Below, piece after piece: positions 1-6,603 of a DNA stretch of 6,846 nucleotides. The DNA comes from Candidatus Bipolaricaulota bacterium (GTDB lineage Bacteria > Bipolaricaulota > Bipolaricaulia > UBA7950 > UBA9294). The translations under genes were made by a program, and so were the position numbers. The stretch lies in NCBI GenBank assembly GCA_021159105.1, contig JAGGSM010000117.1, positions 1-6,846 on the forward strand, read 5' to 3'. Within the stretch, counting starts at the first letter, position 1; the number at the start of each line of letters is the position of its first letter. The notes beneath the pieces were generated by a model. The model saw only the letters and a list, made by a program, of their open reading frames with translations. It searched no databases and was not told the origin of the DNA.

Positions 1-515
1 ATGGTGAACGAAGTCCACGCCGTCGTCCAGCATGCCTGGGGGGTGATCCCCATGATCTGCCCCTGAATCCCCTGCGGGCTGACCTGTGGATAGGGCTCGC
101 TGTACGTGCTCGGTGTCAGGTTTAGAGGAACGAGGCTAGCGAATATCTGCAGCTTCTCCAGGCCTGTAGGAGCGGTAATGAGGAATTTGTATCCGGCATT
201 GGGGAGCACGTGCGTTCCCGCAGAGACGAAATTACTCTGGGAGTAGGCGTTCGGAAACACAAGCCGCACGACCCCGTCAGGCTGCAGGTCGTAGATGTAA
301 ATGTAGGCCTGTTGGTTGACCGTGAAGTAGATCAGCGCGTTCTCGCCGACCGCGTACGTCTGCTTGTCCGTCCACACGCTCACGCTCAGGCCCCCAGGAT
401 TGGGAGCGGGGATGATCCCCAGTGGCGTCGGCGCGCCTTGTGCGTGGGCTAGCGATGGAACGAGCATCAAACCAACAAGGAGGGCCGCCAGGAAGAAACG
501 TTGTAGTTTTAACAT
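1..515 (-). CDS. DUF4384-type exported protein, C-terminus cut by window edge
   Basis: The gene starts at ATG 515-513 on the minus strand and stays open to base 1, giving 171 visible residues. A GAGGTG Shine-Dalgarno at 522-527 sits 6 bases upstream and supports this start. Residues 1-26 are a classic signal peptide: K/R near the start, a hydrophobic core (FLAALLVGLMLVP) and an AHA cleavage motif before Q26, so the product is exported. Residues about 43-132 match the DUF4384 pattern as I know it: TDKQTYAVGE, then YIYIYDLQPDG, then a VFPN motif, then PTGLEKLQIFAS. DUF4384 is a beta-rich domain of unknown biochemical role found in exported proteins. Residues 27-42 are a Pro/Gly/Ala-rich linker. 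The gene is divergent from coaE, with 125 bases between the starts. The true C-terminus, which may hold further domains, is not visible. The family call is by pattern recognition only; the specific role is unknown. Confidence 0.82.
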   Translation of the reverse strand, partial: MLKLQRFFLAALLVGLMLVPSLAHAQGAPTPLGIIPAPNPGGLSVSVWTDKQTYAVGENALIYFTVNQQAYIYIYDLQPDGVVRLVFPNAYSQSNFVSAGTHVLPNAGYKFLITAPTGLEKLQIFASLVPLNLTPSTYSEPYPQVSPQGIQGQIMGITPQACWTTAWTSFT

Positions 516-578
516 CTTTATCACCTCGCTTTCATCTACACACGCCACAGCCGCTAGTTTCATCATCAAGGCTCATCT

Positions 579-595
579 TGGTAAACGCGCTACCA
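579..595. promoter_or_regulatory. Small inverted repeat in the divergent intergenic region
   Basis: TGGTA (579-583) and TACCA (591-595) form a perfect 5-base inverted repeat around a 7-base centre, between the divergent DUF4384 gene and coaE. It could be a weak operator or a hairpin foot. An inverted repeat this short can arise by chance. I found no convincing -35/-10 pair on either strand in 516-640, so the promoters of both genes remain unplaced. Confidence 0.2.
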
Positions 596-640
596 TAAAA
601 GCAGCGTATCAGGTATCTTTTTCAGTGACGAGGAGGAGAA

Positions 641-1231
641 ATGAAGGTGATCGGGATCGCCGGTGAACCGGGCTGCGGAAAGAGCGCGGTAGCAAGAACG
701 CTCGCGAAACAAGAGGGGATAGTGTGGATCGACCTCGACCGGCTGGCGTGGGATACCTATCGATCTGGAAGCCGCACTTATGAAGAACTCATCTCCCGCT
801 TCGGGCGTGGGATCCTTACATCAGGAGAGATCGATCGCTCGAAGCTGGGGAAACTAGTATTCTCGAACGCCGAAGGGCTCGCTGACCTGAACGGGATCGT
901 CCACCCGGCCTTGAGCGAGAGGCTGCGTTCGATTACAGAAGAACAGCAGGCGTTGGGAACGAAGATCCTCCTCGTCGAAGGGGCGCTCCTCGGCGTCTCT
1001 CGCCACGTCGACTACTCCCTGTTCGATGCCATCATCTGGCTTTCCGCCAGCCGCAACACCCGCGCAAAGCGGCTGCTCAGAGACGAGCGGGTGCAGCACC
1101 TGCAGCGCGAGTTCATCCCATCAGGTTTCGCGGATGTGACGATGATAGATGCCGAGGGGAGCATAGAGAAGACGGCAGAGCGCGTCCTGGCGACAATACA
1201 CAGTCTCCCTGATGGTGAGAGATCAACTTGA
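641..1231 (+). CDS. coaE: Dephospho-CoA kinase
   Basis: CoaE phosphorylates the 3'-hydroxyl of the dephospho-CoA ribose with ATP, the last step of cytosolic coenzyme A synthesis. The protein has 196 residues, close to the usual 195-210. It opens with a P-loop, GEPGCGKS (residues 8-15), where many family members have GGIGSGKS. The acidic DxD-type motif is present as IDLD (30-33), and the family's LN..vHP signature is LNGIVHPA (83-90). LVEGALL (111-117) corresponds to the family strand that normally reads like VPLLfE. R141-R157 is the Arg-rich lid. That lid region is shorter and more divergent than usual: the Q-containing segment normally found before the ADvvIdN motif is not evident, and VTMIDAEGS (166-174) stands in for it. 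AGGAGG at 631-636, just upstream of ATG 641, supports the start. An ACT-domain gene follows 176 bases downstream on the same strand. The family call is firm; substrate specificity is inferred. Confidence 0.87.
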   Translation: MKVIGIAGEPGCGKSAVARTLAKQEGIVWIDLDRLAWDTYRSGSRTYEELISRFGRGILTSGEIDRSKLGKLVFSNAEGLADLNGIVHPALSERLRSITEEQQALGTKILLVEGALLGVSRHVDYSLFDAIIWLSASRNTRAKRLLRDERVQHLQREFIPSGFADVTMIDAEGSIEKTAERVLATIHSLPDGERST

Positions 1232-1302
1232 TTTGAAGTTCGAAGTGAGCGAATGTCTGTTCCAGGTGAGCCAATCGGGCAGTGAAAGCTGGCAGATCAT
1301 CA

Positions 1303-1308
1303 TAGAAT
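1303..1308 (+). promoter_or_regulatory. Possible -10 box ahead of the repeat and ACT gene
   Basis: TAGAAT matches the sigma-70 -10 consensus at five of six positions. It would place a transcript start near 1315, a few bases before the structured repeat that begins at 1320. No recognisable -35 lies 16-18 bases upstream (CAGTGA or GTGAAA there), so this is weak evidence. Read-through from coaE is the alternative. Confidence 0.25.
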
Positions 1309-1319
1309 AGGTACTGGAG

Positions 1320-1405
1320 GATGCACTACCCCGCCGCGAGCAGGCAGTGTATCAATAGGCTTTGTGAGAAGCACTCCCCAAGGGGGACCCCTGTGGGGGA
1401 TTGAA
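1320..1405 (+). repeat. Structured intergenic repeat, copy A (candidate cis-acting RNA)
   Basis: This block is closely related to 6639-6728. The cores GCAGTGTATCAA and GTGAGAAGCAC are identical. On the plus strand it folds as follows. Hairpin 1 pairs 1320-1326 with 1347-1353 (7 pairs). An inner stem pairs 1331-1334 with 1340-1341 and 1343-1344, with A1342 bulged, around the loop CGCGA. Hairpin 2 pairs 1359-1363 with 1368-1372 around a GTGA tetraloop of the GNRA class. A run of alternating C and G blocks follows: 1376-1379, 1382-1386, 1388-1391 and 1395-1399. The last G block is the only Shine-Dalgarno-like stretch before the ACT start at 1408. The G·U pairs (A·C on the other strand) favour plus-strand RNA. 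I do not recognise a known riboswitch or repeat family. A REP-like hairpin repeat is the main alternative. Confidence 0.6.
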
Positions 1406-1407
1406 CA

Positions 1408-1818
1408 ATGCGCCAGATACGTATACAGCAAGAGATAGTCGTTCATGCGGCAAACGAGGTCGGCGCCCTGGCAAGGGTGATCCGCATCCTTGATGATATG
1501 GGGCTCAATCTCCTCTCCGTTGTTGTGAAGACCGATGATGCTGAGACGAGCATCCACTTGATAACCGCATCACAGTCGTTCGTGCGCGATGCCCTGCGCA
1601 AGGCGGACTTCGAGGTGGAGGAACGGGATGTGCTGATCGTTGAACTGCCGCATCACCCCGGTTTCCTGTGCCGGGTGAGCGAAGCCCTCGCCAGAAAGGG
1701 AATAGAGATAGACGAGCTGTACGCGACTGTCCCCCAGGATGGAAGGACGGGCTTGGTCGTCTTCGCCTGCTCCAACAACCAACAGGCGCTGCAGGCACTG
1801 CGTCGCCACTGCCACTAA
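1408..1818 (+). CDS. Tandem ACT-domain protein
   Basis: This small cytosolic protein (136 residues) consists of two ACT domains and nothing else. Domain 1 covers about residues 6-72: VVHAANEVGALARVIRILDD, then GLNLLSVVV. Domain 2 covers about 74-136: VELPHHPGFLCRVSEALARK, then IEIDELYA. Each shows the ligand-type loop of a strand followed by N/H-x-x/P-G and an alpha helix. In the first loop the usual Pro before Gly is Val (NEVG). The second keeps HHPG. The architecture matches stand-alone tandem-ACT proteins (COG4747-like as I recall), thought to bind amino acids or similar small molecules and to act as sensors; the ligand here is unknown. The domain begins almost at the N-terminus, which supports ATG 1408 over later starts. 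The ribosome site is poor, only a GGGGG block at 1395-1399. The gene converges with the surface-protein gene, 25 bases separating the stops, and I saw no terminator there. Confidence 0.8.
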   Translation: MRQIRIQQEIVVHAANEVGALARVIRILDDMGLNLLSVVVKTDDAETSIHLITASQSFVRDALRKADFEVEERDVLIVELPHHPGFLCRVSEALARKGIEIDELYATVPQDGRTGLVVFACSNNQQALQALRRHCH

Positions 1819-1843
1819 GCCGCGAGCTGCCCTTCCAGACAAC

Positions 1844-4800
1844 CTACTTGACGGAGATTGGGACGAGTGTTGCCTCGCCTGAACCGTTTGTGATCCACAC
1901 GAAGTACGTGCCAGGAGCCAGCGCCGTCGGATCGATCGTCAGGAGCGAGTCCTCTTTGGCGTAGTGGGTGGCAAACGACAGCCCGGATGATGCTGCGCCA
2001 CCCCCGCCTGCTGCTCCCTCGATCCCTATCACTGCCACTTGGACCCGTGGCACTCCGCCGCCGGGGACCTGTAGGCTGATCGCCCCATCCGCCTGAACGG
2101 GAGTTATTTTCTCCTTTGCCAGAAGCGTCAGTTCCTCGAGCGAGGGCGAGTTGGGCTTGCTAACGCTGGCGATCAGGCGGTCCCCGGCCGAGTCATGGCC
2201 AGTTGTGAGTATGCCGGGGTTGGTGTGCCAATTGGAATCCACATCGCCCACCAGCGGGTCGGTCCGCTCCATCGTCGCACAGCTATCCACGTTCCCCGCT
2301 GGCCATCCTGCGCTATCCATGTGCTCAGCGTTGGCCGTGTCAACAACGCTTCCAGCGGCGTCGATGAGGAGCACGACCGCGCCGCCATCGGGGAGGATGT
2401 ACGGGTACGTTGTGCCTCTGTCGTAGACAAGATCGGCCGTTACATCGCTCACCGTATCATCGCCCCTTCGTTCCAGGAGGTAGCACCCGTTTCCGCCGTC
2501 CTCCTTCCCTCCCGTTGCCCACCAGGATATGTCGACCACGCGCCATGAATCCGCGCCGGATTGGGCGAACGTAATCTGGGAGCCGGGATCACGTGGTGCC
2601 AACAGGTCTATCGGCGATGGGCTGATCGTGCCGCTGAGCGGAACCCGCGTCCACTGATCCTCCGGGGGAGTGGCGCCACCCTTGCGGTACCAGGCGAGGG
2701 TCCATCCTGTGAGATCGACTGGAATCGACCCCAGGTTGCGCAGTTCCACCCACTCGTCGGCCGGGCTGGCCGGCGTCCCCGCCCAGGCGATCTCGCTGAT
2801 GATCACCCTCCCGTCGAGAGAATTCTCGCTGCTCCCACCTCCACCAGCACTTGCCTCTGTCACTTCGATGCTCAGGGATACACTGCTCGTCGTGGCCTCG
2901 CCGGAGAGGCCCTGTCCGCTGATCGTCGCGCTGTTGGTGAGAGGCCCGGGGAGGTCGTCCTCGCTCACCGTGTATTCGGCGGTGGCGACGATCGTCTCCC
3001 CCGGGGCGATAGCGCGCGTCGGAAGAGTGATATCACCGAGGTGGTCATCAGTCAATACCAGTTCGGTGATCGTCGTCTGCCCGATGTTCGTTATCGTGTA
3101 CGTGTAGGTGATAACATCGCCGAGTGCTGCCCTGTCGGTGGAGCAGGTCTTTATCAGCTCCAGGTTCCCCGAGGAAGAGAGGCCGTAGAGGACAAGCGTA
3201 TCGCTTCCCTCAACCGTATTTCCCGAGGGATCCTTCGCCCTCACGGTAGCCGTATCGGAGAACGCCCCGGGCAGATCAGCCTCGCTGATCGTCACGCCAA
3301 ACGAGCCAATCGAGTTCTCCCACGGGGCAAGGGATGTCTCTGCAAGGGGAATCTCCCCAACGCGCTCATCGCGCAGTGAGAGGTGGTCGAGCGGGGTCTG
3401 TCCGGTGTTGGTGATCGTATACACGTAGGTTATCTCCTCCCCCACCGTCAATGGATCGAACGGTGAAATGGGAAAGCCGCGGCTATCCTGTGCTATCAGT
3501 TCGATCTTGATCCCCGCGGGCCTGGAGACGAGGGTGACGCTCGCGCTCGCGCTGTCGGTCACCGGCGATCCGTCCTCGCTGCGTGCGCTCACTGTGACCG
3601 TGTTCACGATCGGCCCGGGGAACAGATCCTTGCTCACCGTGATCTGCGCCGTGCCTGTTGTCCTCTCTCCTGGGGCCAGTACGTCCTTCCCCAGGCTGAT
3701 CGGGCCCAGCATGTCATCCGTCGCACTCACCTCAGAGAGGCTGACCTCCCCCGAGTTGGTGGCGCTGTAGGTATAGGTGATCGTCTCACCGAGCGCTGCC
3801 TCCGTCCGGTCCGCGGACTTCTCGATCGTGATCTTCGCCGTCTTAGTCACCGGTGGTGGTACAGGAGCCGAACTCACGTTGACCGTCATCTCATCACTTG
3901 CGCTCTCGCCGCATCCATCCGTCGCGGAGAGCTTGAAGCGTAGCGTCGCATCGCTATCAGGGGCGATAAATGTCGTGGATAGCGCGCTCGCATCTGATAG
4001 GACGACGCTCGGGCCGGCTGTCTGCTCCCAGTGAATATCCGCCAGCGGACCGTCAGGGTCGCTCGCCGCGCCGGCAAGTGTGACCTGATCGCCCGGAGCC
4101 ACCGATTGATCATCACCTGCATCGACCTGGGGGAGGTGGTTGATGTTCGCTACATGGATCTGCAACTCATCCGTTCCCGTCGCCCCGAGGTTGTCCGTCA
4201 CTGTCAGCGTGAGGGTAAGGTCCTCTCCGGCGCATTCATCGATGTTCGGCGCGGTGTACACGGCGTGCAGCACATGCGGATCGTCGAACGATCCACCTGA
4301 CCCGCCGTCGTCCCAACTGTAGAAGGCGATGTACCCGTCGGCATCGTTGGCATTGGCATCCGCTAGAAGAACGTCCTGTCCCTCATCCACCGATTTGTCC
4401 GCACCGGCGTCCGCCGTAGGAAAGGAGTTCACGTTAAGCCAGAACGAGTCGCTCGACTGGCCACCGTCCTCATCCGTCGCGGTCAGCGTGAGGCAGACCG
4501 GACCGCTTGTGCTCGGAGCGGTGTAGGTGGGATGGAGCACACTCGGGTCGACGAAGCTTCCCACGGCCGCTCCACCAGCAGTCGCCTCCCACTCGTAGGA
4601 GACGATGTTCCCACCTCCGTCCGAAGCCGAGGCATCGGAGAAGGTGGTTGTCGCGCCCAGGCGGACCATCATGTCCGGCCCGGCATCGACCGATGGGAGG
4701 ACGTTCACCGTCACGCTCGCGGAATCGAGCTTGTTCGATCCGTTCGTCAGGTCCGCGACATTCGTCAGACGCGCCGGAGCATTTGACTGCACCCGCGCCT

Positions 4801-5122
4801 TGATGTCGATCGTCGCATGCGAGTTGGCTCCCACCGTCCCCAGCGGGATCAATCCGTAAGGGGGGAGGGTATGCCAATCGCCATCGTTCACCCTGTATGT
4901 CGCGTTGTACTGATCAAGCCCGTTTGGAAGCGGGTCATTCACCGTGAGGTCGTCTGGGCTTGTGCCGTTTACGACAACAATCTCATAGGTCAGGTAATCC
5001 CAGCGGGGGACCGGATCGAGCGATGCGCTGATGCTGATCGACGCGCTGGCGAGCGCGCAGCCTCCAGATGCTACCAGGATGACCAACGCTCCAACGACCG
5101 TACGAAACAGGTGCCTAGACAT
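1844..5122 (-). CDS. Large multi-domain secreted/surface protein (DUF11, PKD-like, lamin-tail)
   Basis: The product has 1092 residues when started at ATG 5122, which has GGAGG 8 bases upstream. The longer reading from a TTG at 5152 would bury that site and spoil the signal peptide. Residues 1-27 are a signal peptide ending ALASA (type I site). C22 follows SGG, which is a poor lipobox. Domains in order: a DUF11-like beta module (about 30-141); three PKD/Ig-like modules each opening VDAG or ADAG (about 143-233, 234-327, 330-417), two with Ca-type DxDG; a Pro linker; three DUF11-type repeats (about 427-532, 535-646, 652-754) with the signature TYTYTITN.GQT; a Gly/Ser linker (about 759-767); a lamin-tail domain (about 771-948, ISEIAWAG then DEWVELRN and DLTGWTL); and a C-terminal beta module (about 1010-1092). 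No catalytic site is seen, so an adhesive, structural or cell-envelope role is inferred. It lies 107 bases downstream of pgsA on the same strand. Confidence 0.85.
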   Translation of the reverse strand: MSRHLFRTVVGALVILVASGGCALASASISISASLDPVPRWDYLTYEIVVVNGTSPDDLTVNDPLPNGLDQYNATYRVNDGDWHTLPPYGLIPLGTVGANSHATIDIKARVQSNAPARLTNVADLTNGSNKLDSASVTVNVLPSVDAGPDMMVRLGATTTFSDASASDGGGNIVSYEWEATAGGAAVGSFVDPSVLHPTYTAPSTSGPVCLTLTATDEDGGQSSDSFWLNVNSFPTADAGADKSVDEGQDVLLADANANDADGYIAFYSWDDGGSGGSFDDPHVLHAVYTAPNIDECAGEDLTLTLTVTDNLGATGTDELQIHVANINHLPQVDAGDDQSVAPGDQVTLAGAASDPDGPLADIHWEQTAGPSVVLSDASALSTTFIAPDSDATLRFKLSATDGCGESASDEMTVNVSSAPVPPPVTKTAKITIEKSADRTEAALGETITYTYSATNSGEVSLSEVSATDDMLGPISLGKDVLAPGERTTGTAQITVSKDLFPGPIVNTVTVSARSEDGSPVTDSASASVTLVSRPAGIKIELIAQDSRGFPISPFDPLTVGEEITYVYTITNTGQTPLDHLSLRDERVGEIPLAETSLAPWENSIGSFGVTISEADLPGAFSDTATVRAKDPSGNTVEGSDTLVLYGLSSSGNLELIKTCSTDRAALGDVITYTYTITNIGQTTITELVLTDDHLGDITLPTRAIAPGETIVATAEYTVSEDDLPGPLTNSATISGQGLSGEATTSSVSLSIEVTEASAGGGGSSENSLDGRVIISEIAWAGTPASPADEWVELRNLGSIPVDLTGWTLAWYRKGGATPPEDQWTRVPLSGTISPSPIDLLAPRDPGSQITFAQSGADSWRVVDISWWATGGKEDGGNGCYLLERRGDDTVSDVTADLVYDRGTTYPYILPDGGAVVLLIDAAGSVVDTANAEHMDSAGWPAGNVDSCATMERTDPLVGDVDSNWHTNPGILTTGHDSAGDRLIASVSKPNSPSLEELTLLAKEKITPVQADGAISLQVPGGGVPRVQVAVIGIEGAAGGGGAASSGLSFATHYAKEDSLLTIDPTALAPGTYFVWITNGSGEATLVPISVK
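2861..3844 (-). repeat. Three tandem DUF11-type protein repeats
   Basis: This stretch encodes residues about 427-754 of the surface protein. It holds three related modules, each with a LGE/GEEITY.YTITN.G strand, a L...D...G.I.L segment, a LAPGE-like turn and a T.S..DLPGP..N.A.V.A strand. The three copies match only in part, so they are old duplications and not a recent DNA-level tandem array. Such modules usually act as stalk or spacer units in exported proteins. Confidence 0.7.
3872..4696 (-). repeat. Three tandem PKD/Ig-like protein modules
   Basis: This stretch encodes residues about 143-417 of the surface protein. Each module begins VDAG or ADAG, has a Trp-containing strand (YEWEAT, YSWDDG, IHWEQT), a YTAP or FIAP turn and an LTLTATD-like strand, as in PKD/REJ-type Ig-like folds. 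The DADG and DPDG loops could bind calcium. The function is probably ligand contact or spacing outside the cell. Confidence 0.65.
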
Positions 5123-5130
5123 AAGATCAG

Positions 5131-5135
5131 CCTCC
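5131..5135 (-). promoter_or_regulatory. Ribosome binding site that sets the surface-protein start
   Basis: GGAGG on the minus strand lies 8 bases before ATG 5122. It falls inside the longer reading that starts at TTG 5152, so the shorter start, which also gives a clean signal peptide, is preferred. Confidence 0.75.
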
Positions 5136-5229
5136 AGCCAGAGTGTCTGCAATGAGCGCTCTAACTGCGGTAATCTTTGTCACGCTCGTCGTGCATGTTT
5201 GTTCCGTGCAACCTAGACAAATGCCACGT

Positions 5230-5775
5230 CTATTGTCTGAACAGCTGCCGTGAACGGTAGAAGTACTCCCCCCCGGAGATGACAGCGAGGCCGATCGCCA
5301 GGTAGATGAACACCGATTTAAGGGTCAGCAGGCCGGGGCCCAAGTGGAAGTAGCGTCCGGTGAGGATGACCAACACAAGCCCGATGTGTGACATGGTCTT
5401 CAATTTACCCAGCAGGCTTGCGGAGATAACCTTCCCCTCGGCGATCGCCATGATCCGCAGTCCGGTCACCAGGAACTCGCGGGAGATGATGACCATGGTC
5501 ACAGCCGCGCTCAACTCTCCCAGCTCCACAAACGAGATCAGCGCCCCGGCGATGAGGAGCTTGTCGGCGATCGGATCGGCGAACTTGCCGAACACCGTCG
5601 TCTGTTTCATGCTGCGGGCCAGGTACCCATCGACCGCATCCGACGCAGCAGCAAGGACAAACAACACAATCGCCAGGATCGTCCCCACTGGCTTTTCCAT
5701 CAGGAGCAGGTACATAAACAGCGGCACGCTGGCGATGCGGGCAAGCGTGATCTGATTAGGAATGTTGAACGTCAT
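5230..5775 (-). CDS. pgsA: CDP-diacylglycerol-glycerol-3-phosphate 3-phosphatidyltransferase
   Basis: PgsA joins CDP-diacylglycerol and glycerol-3-phosphate to form phosphatidylglycerophosphate, the committed step to phosphatidylglycerol and cardiolipin, in the cytoplasmic membrane. The 181-residue length is typical. The CDP-alcohol phosphotransferase motif DGx2ARx8Gx3Dx3D is complete: D49 G50, A53 R54, G63, D67, D71, with D46 just before it. The N-terminal NIPNQITLARI is characteristic of PgsA. Several hydrophobic helices are visible (about 17-44, 73-92, 126-142, 153-170). The start at ATG 5775 has GAGGGGAAGG at 5777-5786 directly upstream, so the spacing is short. tpiA ends 53 bases upstream on the same strand with no terminator or promoter seen between them, so the two are probably co-transcribed. 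Other CDP-alcohol transferases, such as PssA or cardiolipin synthase types, are less likely given the N-terminal match. Confidence 0.9.
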   Translation of the reverse strand: MTFNIPNQITLARIASVPLFMYLLLMEKPVGTILAIVLFVLAAASDAVDGYLARSMKQTTVFGKFADPIADKLLIAGALISFVELGELSAAVTMVIISREFLVTGLRIMAIAEGKVISASLLGKLKTMSHIGLVLVILTGRYFHLGPGLLTLKSVFIYLAIGLAVISGGEYFYRSRQLFRQ

Positions 5776-5828
5776 ACCTTCCCCTCAAGCTACCATGAGC
5801 ACTGATGTCCCGTTGGAATCGACCTTAC

Positions 5829-6584
5829 CTACAGTGCCGCATCGACGATCGCAGCGAACTTCTCATCATCGAGCGATGCCCCACCAACGAGCGCCCCATC
5901 GATGTCGCGTTGAGCCAGCAGGGATGCGGCGTTTGCCGGCTTGACGCTGCCTCCATACAGGATGCGCATCCCTCGTGCGGCCGCATCATCGTAGTGCTGT
6001 GCGATCCAACTCCTGATCATGCCGATCGTCTCCTGCGCCACCTCTGGGGTCGCTGTCTTACCCGTTCCGATCGCCCAGATGGGCTCGTAGGCGATCGTAA
6101 CCTTCTCCAGTCCCTCCTTATCGATCCCCGCAAGATCATCCCTCAGCTGGCCGGTGACCTTCTCCTCAACCCGGTCGTGCTCTGAGAGCGTCTCCCCAAC
6201 GCACAGGATCGGCATCAGCCCGGCATCGAGGGCGGCCTTCAGCTTACGGGAGACAATCTGATCATCATCACCGAACAGCTCGCGCCGCTCGGAGTGCCCG
6301 ACAAGGACGTGACTGCAGCCACAGGCAACGAGCATCTTCGCCGAGATGGCACCAGTGAACGCGCCCTCAGGCTCGCTGCACAGGTCCTGCGCCCCGAGCA
6401 GCAGCGATGTCCCCTCGATCAGCCTGCCGGCGCGATCCAAGCTCGTGTAAGGGGGGATGATCAGGACATCGACACTATCAACCCCCTTCACCCTTGGGAG
6501 AAACCCGCGGATGAACCCCTCCGTCTCCTGCGGGGTCTTGTGCATCTTCCAGTTTCCAGCGATCAATGGACGTCTCATCGTCAT
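5829..6584 (-). CDS. tpiA: Triosephosphate isomerase
   Basis: TpiA interconverts dihydroxyacetone phosphate and glyceraldehyde-3-phosphate in glycolysis and gluconeogenesis, as a cytosolic TIM barrel. The 251-residue length is standard. All catalytic parts are present: N11 and K13 in GNWKMHK, H97 in VLVGHSERRELFG, E167 in AYEPIWAIGTGK (which includes the lid loop 6 hinge), plus phosphate-binding YGGSVKP (210-216) and GALVGGASL (230-238). ATG 6584 is chosen over the Met two codons later because GGAGG at 6591-6595 lies 6 bases upstream of it. A strong promoter is just upstream. pgsA follows 53 bases downstream. The pairing is metabolically sensible, since dihydroxyacetone phosphate is the precursor of glycerol-3-phosphate, the PgsA substrate; that link is inference. 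Confidence 0.97.
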   Translation of the reverse strand: MTMRRPLIAGNWKMHKTPQETEGFIRGFLPRVKGVDSVDVLIIPPYTSLDRAGRLIEGTSLLLGAQDLCSEPEGAFTGAISAKMLVACGCSHVLVGHSERRELFGDDDQIVSRKLKAALDAGLMPILCVGETLSEHDRVEEKVTGQLRDDLAGIDKEGLEKVTIAYEPIWAIGTGKTATPEVAQETIGMIRSWIAQHYDDAAARGMRILYGGSVKPANAASLLAQRDIDGALVGGASLDDEKFAAIVDAAL

Positions 6585-6603
6585 GTTCTACCTCCGTATC
6601 ACG

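Noticed and set aside
364..666. A plus-strand open frame of 100 codons overlapping the start of coaE.
   Set aside because: It is mostly antisense to the DUF4384 gene, whose signal peptide, domain and ribosome site are clear. The translation shows no family features.
1232..1319. Possible terminator or extra gene after coaE.
   Set aside because: It contains a short TTCGAA palindrome and a 3-pair CAG/CTG stem but no T-tract and no plausible coding frame. Nothing supportable was found beyond the weak -10 box.
1321..1404. A 27-codon open frame over repeat copy A (ATG 1321 to TGA 1402), ending 3 bases before the ACT start; the same frame in copy B runs from 6640 into the right-edge gene.
   Set aside because: GGAGG abuts ATG 1321 with no spacing. 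Four of five codon differences in the ungapped core change the amino acid, and the copies shift frame after the CCCCAAG block. RNA pairing explains the substitutions better than coding does.
1819..1843. Possible bidirectional terminator between the converging ACT and surface-protein genes.
   Set aside because: The 25-base gap has no stem of useful length and no T-run on either strand.
2561..3379. A 272-codon plus-strand open frame.
   Set aside because: It is antisense to the DUF11/lamin-tail coding region, its translation is Arg/Pro-rich without recognisable domains, and it has no good ribosome site.
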